From: CAYGHG01 sp964349515
Lineage (GTDB): Bacteria; Oederibacteriota; PGYV01; CAYGHG01
DNA length: 64,000 nt
Direction: 5' to 3'
NCBI GenBank assembly: GCA_964349515.1
Contig: CAYGHG010000001.1
Location: 1-64,000 of the forward strand
The notes under the pieces are model-generated. The model saw only the letters and a list, made by a program, of their open reading frames with translations, did not search any database and was not told the origin of the DNA. The stretch's first letter is position 1. The number at the start of each line of letters is the position of its first letter. Shown one piece after another: positions 46,584 through 54,700 of the stretch. A program made the position numbers and the translations under genes.

Positions 46584-47107
46584 TCCCGCCTCCGGCTTAA
46601 GTTTTCGCCGCCATATGATTTCTTTACGAATTCCCTGTGAGCCCTGAAAGGAATAAACGGAATTTTATTTTTTTCATAGTAAGCCGCTTCAGCGGCATCA
46701 TCTCCTGCTTTAAGCTTTCCCGACACGCCGTATACCTCCACTCCTATTACCAGAATCCCGCCAAAAAAGATTGTGTTCTCGGCGGTAATCCCCAGAATCC
46801 GGGCTTTTTTACCCTTTAACCCTGTTTCTTCTTTTAACTCCCTCAGTGCAGCTTTTTCCGGCGACTCCGCTCCTTCTATGAATCCTCCCGGCAGCGCCCA
46901 CAACCCTTTTGCAGGCGCTATGCCGCGCTTTACCAGCAGTACGCCTGTGTTCTGCCGTACCACCACTGCCACAGCGGGAAGCGGGTTGTTATAATAAAAC
47001 CTGCCGCACTTTTCACAATACTTGCGCACCAGTATGTTGTCATTCTTTTTTGACAGCTTGCCGCCGCACTTGTGGCAGAATATTTTTTTTGATATGAAAA
47101 GGTGCAA
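46580..47107 (-). CDS. Nudix hydrolase with N-terminal zinc ribbon
   Basis: A 175-residue protein. Residues 11-34 form a CxxC...CxxC zinc ribbon (C11, C14, C31, C34). The Nudix box begins at residue 74 (GGFIEGAE...REL...EETG) with all the catalytic Glu residues. The same layout occurs in NudC-like NADH pyrophosphatases, but the NudC SQPWPFP signature is absent, so the substrate is open. It overlaps the endonuclease Q gene by four bases. Confidence 0.9.
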   Translation of the reverse strand: MHLFISKKIFCHKCGGKLSKKNDNILVRKYCEKCGRFYYNNPLPAVAVVVRQNTGVLLVKRGIAPAKGLWALPGGFIEGAESPEKAALRELKEETGLKGKKARILGITAENTIFFGGILVIGVEVYGVSGKLKAGDDAAEAAYYEKNKIPFIPFRAHREFVKKSYGGENLSRRRE

Positions 47108-47109
47108 GT

Positions 47110-48318
47110 TTATCCTGCCTTAACCAGCCCAAAATTTCGCTTTCCTATTTTATAGGCAAGCGAAACCGCCGGTTTACATACCTGCGCCTTGGGGTCTGTG
47201 ATTTTTTCTTCGCCAATATAAAACCCGCCCTGCTCTATTATCCTCCGGGCTTCCGAACCCGATCCGCCGGCCATTTTTTTTACAAATTCCGCAGCGGTCA
47301 TTGAAACTTCATTTCCAAAAACTTCCTGCCAGATTTTGGTATTCTCTTCGTAAGGAATTTCCTTTTTACTGAAAGCTTTTTCAAAAAAATCACTGCCCTT
47401 TTCCGCAGCTTCGCGGCTGTTGTACTTTTTCACTATTTCATAGGCCAATTTTTTCTTGTAGTCAACAGGGTTCGTGCCGGCGGCAACCGCAGATTTCATG
47501 GCTTCAATCTCCTCTACAGCCACATCTGTTAAAAGTTCAAAGTACTGCGCCATGAGCCCGTCGGTTATTGACATCACTTTTCCGAACATATCCTCAGGAG
47601 TGAAATTAAGCCCTATGTAGTTGTTAAGGGACTTGCTCATTTTGTTTTTGCCGTCAAGCCCTGTGAGGATAGGCGTAAAGAGCCCCACCTGCGGCTCTGC
47701 GCCCGACTCTTTCTGCAGGTATCTTCCCGCTATAACATTAAAGCGCTGGTCAGTGCCGCCCAACTCAATATCTGATTTTATCTCCACCGAATCATGCCCC
47801 TGCATCACAGGGTAAAGCAGTTCATGAAACCCGAGAGGAGTCCCTTCTTTGTAGCGTTTTTCAAATGTATCGTGCTCAAGCATCTGCGCAAGGGTGAATT
47901 TTGAAATGAGCTTGATGGTGCTGTCAAAATTCATCGCGCCGAACCACGCGCTGTTGTAAACGGTTTTAAGTTTTGAAAGGTCCAGTATTTTTGCCACCTG
48001 CGAGGTGTAGGCCTCCACGTTCTTTTTTACATCTTCGGCTGTAAGCGCCGGCCTCTCCGAGCTGCGGCCGCTCGGGTCTCCTATCATGGCCGTGTAGTCG
48101 CCTATGATCAGTACGGCGTTGTGGCCCAGATCCTGAAACTGCCTGAGTTTGTTTAACGCAACCGTGTGGCCGAGGTGTATGTCCGGCGCCGTAGGGTCAA
48201 TGCCGAGTTTTATCGTGAGAGGCTTGTCCTTTTTGAGTTTTTTTATAAGATCGTCTTCGGTTACAATATCCACAACACCGCGTTTGATTACCTTGAGCTG
48301 TTCTTCGATTGGTTTCAT
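47110..48318 (-). CDS. tyrS: Tyrosyl-tRNA synthetase
   Basis: A 402-residue class I synthetase. The HIGH-equivalent HLGH is at 48-51 (PTAPDIHLGHTVALNKL), and KMSKS is near residue 230 (KNKMSKSLNNYIG). The C-terminal S4-like RNA-binding domain starts around AAEFVKKMAGGSGSEARRIIEQGG. The longer insertion style resembles the TyrZ-like type. No T-box leader is present, since it is inside the operon. Confidence 0.97.
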   Translation of the reverse strand: MKPIEEQLKVIKRGVVDIVTEDDLIKKLKKDKPLTIKLGIDPTAPDIHLGHTVALNKLRQFQDLGHNAVLIIGDYTAMIGDPSGRSSERPALTAEDVKKNVEAYTSQVAKILDLSKLKTVYNSAWFGAMNFDSTIKLISKFTLAQMLEHDTFEKRYKEGTPLGFHELLYPVMQGHDSVEIKSDIELGGTDQRFNVIAGRYLQKESGAEPQVGLFTPILTGLDGKNKMSKSLNNYIGLNFTPEDMFGKVMSITDGLMAQYFELLTDVAVEEIEAMKSAVAAGTNPVDYKKKLAYEIVKKYNSREAAEKGSDFFEKAFSKKEIPYEENTKIWQEVFGNEVSMTAAEFVKKMAGGSGSEARRIIEQGGFYIGEEKITDPKAQVCKPAVSLAYKIGKRNFGLVKAG

Positions 48319-48339
48319 TTTAACTTCCGCCTTTTATTA

Positions 48340-49893
48340 TCAGTGTTTAAAATGCCTGGCCCCGGTAAACGCCATTGTTATGCCGTGCTCATCCGCAGCC
48401 GCGATTGAGTCGGCGTCCTTTACCGAGCCTCCGGGCTGAATTATAGACTTTATACCGGCCGCCGCGGCCGCGTCAACATTGTCCCTAAACGGGAAAAATG
48501 CGTCTGACGCGAGAGCCGCACCCTGCGCCTTTTCCCCGGCATTTTTTATGGCAATTGCCACCGCACCCACCCTGTTGGTCTGTCCGGGGCCTATGCCTAC
48601 GGCAACCCCGTCTTTTGCTACCACTATCGCGTTTGACTTTACGAACTTTGCCACCTTCCACGCAAAAAGCATGTCTTTTATCTGACTTTCGTCAGGCGTT
48701 TTTTTGGTCAGCACCTTTAAATCCCCCGCGTTTGTTTCTTTCGTATCCCGCTCCTGCACGAGAAGCCCGCCCGTCACTTTTCTTATATCCATCTTCTTGA
48801 TTCCGTACGCTTCTCCCTTTTTCTTTTCAGGCAGTTTCATTATCCTGATGTTTTTCTTGTTTTTGAGTATCTCCAGTGCCTCAGCCTCGTAATCAGGGGC
48901 GATTATTACCTCCATAAACATCTTGTCCACTTTTTCGGCTATTCCTTTTGTACACGGCCTGTTCATGGAACAGATTCCGCCAAAAGCCGATAGCGGGTCT
49001 GCCTCGTACGCCTTTACATAGGCGTCCGTGATGTCATCCGATACCGCAACACCGCAGGGGTTCGCGTGCTTGATTATGACCGCGCACGGCTCGTCAAAAG
49101 CCGAAGAGATTGTCATAGCCGCGTCCATATCATAAATATTGTTAAAAGAGAGTTCTTTTCCGTGAAGCTGTACAGCCGAACCCGGGCCTGTCTCGGGGTA
49201 TCCTGAAAATTCATAAAACGCCGCTTTCTGGTGGGGGTTTTCTCCGTAACGCATTTCCTGCTTTTTATCGGCGGATATGGAAATTCTCTCGGGCAGCACG
49301 TCGCCTAAAATCCTGCTTCCGAGGTAGTCTGATATGTAGGAATCATAATCAGCGGTGGTCCTGTAGGCCTTTACCCTTAAATAACTGAGCGTGTCATCCT
49401 TGATCCCGCCCTCTTTCAGTTCGCCTATTACCCTTGCATAATCTGAAGCTTCTGTAATCACCGCGACAGACTGTGCGTTTTTTGCCGCAGAGCGCAGCAT
49501 TGAGGGCCCGCCTATGTCTATGTTTTCTATGACCTCTTCTATTGAAATACCCTCTTTCTGTATTACTTCCTTGAAAGGGTAAAGGTTGACCACCACCATA
49601 TCTATGGGGTTGATTTTATGCGCCGCGATGGTTTCCATGTGCTCTTTCTTTTCGCGCAGGGCCAGCAGCCCGCCGTGTATGACCGGGTGGAGCGTTTTTA
49701 CCCTGCCGTCCAACATCTCCGGAAAACCGGTAACATCCGATATGTCAACCGCCTTTACGCCTGCGTCAAGCAGCGCTTTTTTTGTGCCGCCGGTTGATAT
49801 TATTTCAACACCCATCTCCGAGAGAGAGCGCGCGAAATCCACCAGCCCTGTTTTGTCGGAAACGCTCATAAGTGCCCTTTTTACTTTTAACAT
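48340..49893 (-). CDS. purH: Bifunctional AICAR formyltransferase/IMP cyclohydrolase
   Basis: About 517 residues; catalyses the last two steps of IMP synthesis. The N-terminal cyclohydrolase (MGS-like) domain includes ALMSVSDKTGLVDFAR, STGGTKKALLDAG and DGRVKTLHPVIHGGLLA. The transformylase domain contains HGKELSFNNIYDMDAA, IIKHANPCGVA and the terminal PGGSVKDADSIAAADEHGITM. The ATG at 49893 is preferred over 49944 because AGGAGG lies six bases upstream, just inside the preceding gene. Clustered with purN. Confidence 0.97.
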   Translation of the reverse strand: MLKVKRALMSVSDKTGLVDFARSLSEMGVEIISTGGTKKALLDAGVKAVDISDVTGFPEMLDGRVKTLHPVIHGGLLALREKKEHMETIAAHKINPIDMVVVNLYPFKEVIQKEGISIEEVIENIDIGGPSMLRSAAKNAQSVAVITEASDYARVIGELKEGGIKDDTLSYLRVKAYRTTADYDSYISDYLGSRILGDVLPERISISADKKQEMRYGENPHQKAAFYEFSGYPETGPGSAVQLHGKELSFNNIYDMDAAMTISSAFDEPCAVIIKHANPCGVAVSDDITDAYVKAYEADPLSAFGGICSMNRPCTKGIAEKVDKMFMEVIIAPDYEAEALEILKNKKNIRIMKLPEKKKGEAYGIKKMDIRKVTGGLLVQERDTKETNAGDLKVLTKKTPDESQIKDMLFAWKVAKFVKSNAIVVAKDGVAVGIGPGQTNRVGAVAIAIKNAGEKAQGAALASDAFFPFRDNVDAAAAAGIKSIIQPGGSVKDADSIAAADEHGITMAFTGARHFKH

Positions 49894-49894
49894 C

Positions 49895-50242
49895 TCATTC
49901 CTCCTGTGTATTAAAATCCTTAAGAACTTCTTTCGCAGCCTCAAGGTCCTCTTTGTTTATTATTATCGTGCCCATTTTTCTCTGTTTAAAGGCAAACAAT
50001 ACCAGCCCGGAGCTCGGCAGCACGTTTGAGCGCATAAAGCTGTGTATTCCCTGGTCGGCGAGCATGGATGTCAGGCGCGCCGCGTCAAGATCATTTTCAA
50101 CCTCGCACAGTTCGGCGGTTTCCAGGTTTGCGTCGCCTTGCTCCTCTTCCGGGAGTTTTTCAACCAGTTTTTCCCCGCAGTCGGGGCACAGCTTTATTTC
50201 CAGGTTATATTCATAAAGGCATATCGGGCAGAACATATTCAC
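49895..50242 (-). CDS. Zinc-ribbon DUF2007-type (putative signal-transducing) protein
   Basis: A 115-residue protein. An N-terminal zinc ribbon (C5, C8, C19, C22) is followed by a domain of about 70 residues like DUF2007 (ELCEVENDLDAARLTSMLADQGI...VLPSSGLVLFAF...IIINKEDLEAAKEVL). The DUF2007 name 'putative prokaryotic signal transducing protein' rests on resemblance only. It lies between purN and purH, and its stop is directly followed by the purH start. Confidence 0.75.
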   Translation of the reverse strand: MNMFCPICLYEYNLEIKLCPDCGEKLVEKLPEEEQGDANLETAELCEVENDLDAARLTSMLADQGIHSFMRSNVLPSSGLVLFAFKQRKMGTIIINKEDLEAAKEVLKDFNTQEE

Positions 50243-50243
50243 C

Positions 50244-50864
50244 TCATTTTATTGTGACAGAACCGCCGTCTGTTTTAATCCGGCCCTCACAGAAAAGTTT
50301 TACCGCTTCAGGGTAGGCCTTATGCTCCTCTGACAACACCCTTTTCTGAAGTATCTCAGGCGTATCGCCCGCCTGCACGGGCGCCCTGCGCTGCAGTATC
50401 ACAGGGCCCGTGTCTGTGCCGTAATCCACGAAGTGCACGGTGCAGCCTGTTTCCTTTACCCCTGCTTTTAGCACGGCTTCGTGCACGTGTATTCCGTACA
50501 TTCCTTCGCCGCCAAAATCAGGAAGCAGTGCGGGGTGAATGTTCATTATTTTTCCCTTATAAGTATCTATAAAAACTTTTGACAACACCCGCATATATCC
50601 CGCGAGGCAGATTAAGTTTATGCCCTCCGCGTTCATAACATTCGCCGTTTCAAGGTCAAAGGCTTCCCTTGATTCAAAATCTTTCGGTAAAAGGCACACT
50701 GTTTTGATCCCGGCTTTTGCCGCCCTCTCAAGCCCGTAGGCGCCCTGTTTATTGCTGAAGACCAGGCATATTTCACCGCCTGTAATATGCCCCGAAGAAA
50801 ATGCGTCAATCAAGGACTGCAGATTGCTTCCGCCGCCTGATACAAAAACCGCTGTTCTCACCAC
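50244..50864 (-). CDS. purN: Phosphoribosylglycinamide formyltransferase
   Basis: A 206-residue enzyme that transfers a formyl group from 10-formyl-THF to GAR in purine synthesis. Phosphate loop FVSGGGSNLQSLID, catalytic residues in MNIHPALLPDF (Asn, His) and VDYGTDTGPVI (Asp). The start is a GTG whose first base overlaps the stop of the preceding zinc-ribbon gene. Co-operonic with purH. Confidence 0.96.
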   Translation of the reverse strand: MVRTAVFVSGGGSNLQSLIDAFSSGHITGGEICLVFSNKQGAYGLERAAKAGIKTVCLLPKDFESREAFDLETANVMNAEGINLICLAGYMRVLSKVFIDTYKGKIMNIHPALLPDFGGEGMYGIHVHEAVLKAGVKETGCTVHFVDYGTDTGPVILQRRAPVQAGDTPEILQKRVLSEEHKAYPEAVKLFCEGRIKTDGGSVTIK

Positions 50865-51694
50865 TACTTTTTACCTTCCCTGTCCCATACCGGAATATAC
50901 AAGAAACGCACTGTGAGATACAGCCTGTGCCCGTGGCCGAATAGCACAAGTTCGGCCCGCGTCTGGCCTTTTTCCCAGAAATAGTAAATATTGCTCGGCT
51001 TGCCCCTGACAGAGCCCGACTTTACATGTTTTATTTTAGCGGAAGCCGGAGCGCCCCGCAGATCGTCTTTTGTAAACATAGGCCTGCCGTAGAGCCGGGT
51101 AAATACGTCAAAGAGCCCGATGAACCTGCCGTACATTATCTCATCAATATTTGGTATCTTCAGTGCCTCGGCCTTAAAAACCTCTGACGGCCCGAACTCA
51201 AATTTTACGGCATAAAGCCTGCCCTCATACATGCCGAGGCTCATAAAGTTGGCGTGGGGCACTTTAATTTTAAACTCACCCTGATTGACCGCGATGGAAG
51301 ATACAAAGTCCGGGTCGCGGCTGTCGGCAGAGTATGGGTAAAAGAGCCTTATCTGCCCGGCATTCATTCCCCAGCCCAGCCCCATAAGGCTGAACGAGGC
51401 GTCTGTAACTGAAGCAAAAGCAAGCTCATCAGCCTGAGTGTAAATCTGCGAATATTTTTTGACAGCCTCAGCCTTTGACACCGACTTGAAATATGACATC
51501 GCGGCAAACCCGGCTGCGCCGAGCACTGCCAGTACCCCGCCGAGTATTATCCAGAACCTTATAACCGCTTTTCTGTGGCGTTCGTCATACTTAACCGCCG
51601 CCTTTTTTTCCGTTTTCGGCAGCGGCGAGCCGCACGAAGCACAAAAGCTCGCGCTTTCCCTGTTATGTACTCCGCACGCTTTGCAAGTTTTCAC
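50864..51694 (-). CDS. Zinc-ribbon membrane protein of unknown function
   Basis: About 276 residues. In the short reading a zinc ribbon (C4, C7, C18, C21) is followed by a charged stretch, one transmembrane helix (about 46-66) and a 200-residue domain predicted outside the cytoplasm. The last part (PNIYYFWEKGQTRAELVLFGH-like) is rich in aromatic strands. I recognise no family. The start is a GTG at 51694, because GGAGG lies five bases before it; an in-frame TTG at 51715 overlaps the giant gene and has no such site. It lies between the giant gene and purN. Confidence 0.7.
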   Translation of the reverse strand: MKTCKACGVHNRESASFCASCGSPLPKTEKKAAVKYDERHRKAVIRFWIILGGVLAVLGAAGFAAMSYFKSVSKAEAVKKYSQIYTQADELAFASVTDASFSLMGLGWGMNAGQIRLFYPYSADSRDPDFVSSIAVNQGEFKIKVPHANFMSLGMYEGRLYAVKFEFGPSEVFKAEALKIPNIDEIMYGRFIGLFDVFTRLYGRPMFTKDDLRGAPASAKIKHVKSGSVRGKPSNIYYFWEKGQTRAELVLFGHGHRLYLTVRFLYIPVWDREGKK

Positions 51695-51711
51695 CTGAAC
51701 CTCCGGGCGAT

Positions 51712-54700
51712 TCAATTTTTCTTTTCTTTTTTTATCTTTCTTATTCCGTACCTTGTAATTTTCTGGGAAACTTCCCCCTTTGCGGTGACCTGGTAGAGGT
51801 ATATGCCGTCCTCTGTACCGGAAGCGCTCCAGAAGGAGTTGTTATAGGCCTTTCCTTTTTTCTTTTCATCAATAGTCGCCACTATTTTACCCGATTCGTT
51901 ATACACCTTTATGCTTACAGCGCTGTTCTCGGGGATAAAGTAGTTGAATATTATCCTGTCATTTGACTCGTCATACATCGCGAATATCTCAGAAGATATG
52001 TTGAGGACTTTCTCGGGCTCGTCCGAGCGCAGCTCTATGTCTTCTATTATCTGCGGCGGCAGGTTCTTTCCGAGCACTTTTACCTTTATCTTTGCGACAG
52101 GCAGGTTGTCTATTATGTAATTGCCGTCCTTGTCGGAAATACCCACGCCGAGGGATATACCGTCGTCTTTAAGCACCTCCACGGTGGCGCCCGGAAGCGG
52201 CATTATGCCGTTTGACTGGGTAACCGCACCTTTGAGCGATACTTTTGTCTTGACCCTCGCCCTGAAGTGCACCGCGGTCTTTCCTATCACGCCCTCCCTG
52301 TCGACAGATACTATGTGGAAGTACCAGACACCGTCGTTTATTTCAACAGGCCCGGCGTTTGTATCCATTGTCTTGCTGTTTTTGGGCGAAGGGATGGTCT
52401 TTTCAAAATTATCAAGCACATAATAATAGCCTATGATGTCATTTACATAAGACATCGCCTTCCACTGCATTTTCAGGTTTTTTTCCCTGTACCACTTGTT
52501 TTCATCGGGATGTGTCGGCGAGTAAACAAGAGGCGGCGGCGGAGTCATTGCGACATTTATCTGGAAATGGGAGGACTCGGCTGATATGTTGCCTGCTGTA
52601 TCCTTTGCAATAACGTGCAGATACCACGTGCCGTCAGGCACATCAACAAACGAGGCCATGGTGCCGCGCGTCCAGCTCGCGGTAGTGATGTCGGGCACGG
52701 AATCTTTTATCTGGTTAAAAAGATAATAATACCCCTCTATCCCCGCCGGGTCGGGAGGGGTGGTCCAGGAGAACGACGGCGAGTTGTTGTTAAACCAGCG
52801 GTTGAAATCCGCGTGCGTGATTGAAGATATGACAGGCGGTTTCGGCCTGGTCGTGTCTATGTTAATCTGGAAGTGCGTGGCTTCCTCGGAGATATTTCCC
52901 GCTTCGTCCTTTGACACTACATGGAAATACCACGTGCCGTCGCCTGTCTGCGGAAATGATATTTCATTGTCAGTGTACCACGTGCCGTTTTTTGCCTCAG
53001 GTACGGTGGCGGGTATCTGGTCAAATATGTAGTAGTAACCGGTGATTTTAGTTGCGTCCTGCGGGGTCTCCCAGTTTAAGTTTATGTCTTTTGTCGCGTA
53101 CCATTGCTCCTGCATAGGGTGGGTTGCCGAGCGGACGACAGGCGGCATCGCATACCTGTCGCAAATCGCGAGCACCTGCTTGTTTCCGCTCTCGCGCTCA
53201 TTTCCGACTTTGTCAACACCGCGTATGGTGTAATAGTAAATGATTCCGTCCTCAAGATCCGGCGAAGAGTCGGTAAACCTGGTGTCAGTCACCGCGCCGT
53301 CGTCGCATATCTGCATCCCGAGCTGCCCGGAGACCGACGAGCGGTAAACCCTGAAGTAGTCAAGCCCGCTGACCGAATCTGTGACCTTGTTCCACTCAAG
53401 CCCCACCACGCCGTCACGCAAGGGCTTTGCCGCCACCTGTGTCACCTGCGATGGCGGGGATACGTCTATTGTTACCTTTGCCGAATCCACTTCATAATAC
53501 TCCGACCAGTTGCCTGCGTTATCGCGCGCTTTTACGCGGAAGTAGTAGGTGATGCCGTCTTCGCCTTTGAAGACCGCTTTCATTGTTTTGGTCTCTTTGA
53601 GCCACGTTTTCCACTTGCCCTTATCGCCCTCTTTGTATTCAACAAGAAAGCCGTATATGCCGGATTCCCGGTCTTCGCCGTCCCACTCCACTTCAAAAGA
53701 TTCCGAGTTGACGAATTTTTTAAGCTCTTTCAGGTGCACGTCAGGCGGGTTTGTTTCAATCTTGAATCTGTAATGGGCCGCTTCCGTGCCTGTGTTTCCG
53801 GCTATGTCCTTTAACACCGCGTGAAAATACCATTCTCCGTCTTCAAGCGGTTCCGTAATCTTCACCGTACTTTCTTTTGTAAATTTTCCCGTCTTTCTTT
53901 CGGGCATGTTATCAGGGGTTTTATCAATCTTGTAATAAAAACCCTCCACACCCGAGAACTCATCTGATTTTTCCATGGTGAAAACCGGGCTGCGCTCGCA
54001 GTAATACCTGTCGTGGTTGGGGTGTGTGGGCGAGAAGACCTCGGGCGGGTCGGCCTTTAAATCCACATTGATTGTAAATATTGCCGGCTCTTCGCCGATG
54101 TTGCCTGCATTGTCCTCGCTTACGATATGAAAGAAGAAAATGCCCTCGGAATCCACCTGTATTTCAGCCTCACGTTTGTCTGTTGTAATCGTCATCTCGG
54201 GAAGCAGCTTCATATGCTTCTCGCGCGAGAAGAGATAGTGGAACTGTTTTATTTTGGAGAGGTCCTGCGGCACGGTCCAGCCGAGCTTTATGACCGGGTT
54301 GTTGTACCACTTTGCCTCGTCAGGGTGCGTCGGCGAGCTGAGCTTCGGCGCCTCAACAGCGGTGTCTATTTTCATCCTGAAGTGCGACGCTTCCCAGCCG
54401 GTGTTTCCCGCATTGTCTTTTGAAATTATGTGGAAATACCATATGCCGTCTTGCAGCCTCGGCAGCGATACCTGGTTTGACGTCGTCCACTCCGCGGTCT
54501 CCCGCGCGGGGACGGTATTGTTTTTCTGGTCGCAGCAGTAGTAATAACCCTCGACGCCTGACAGATCCTCCGGTGTATCCCAGTGAAGCTCAGGGATGGC
54601 GTTGCTGTACCACATTTCTTCGTCGCGGTGCGTCTTTGACATGACTTTCGGCGGTTTTGCAGCAGTGTCTATATTGAACCTGTAATGGGAGGCCGCTTTG

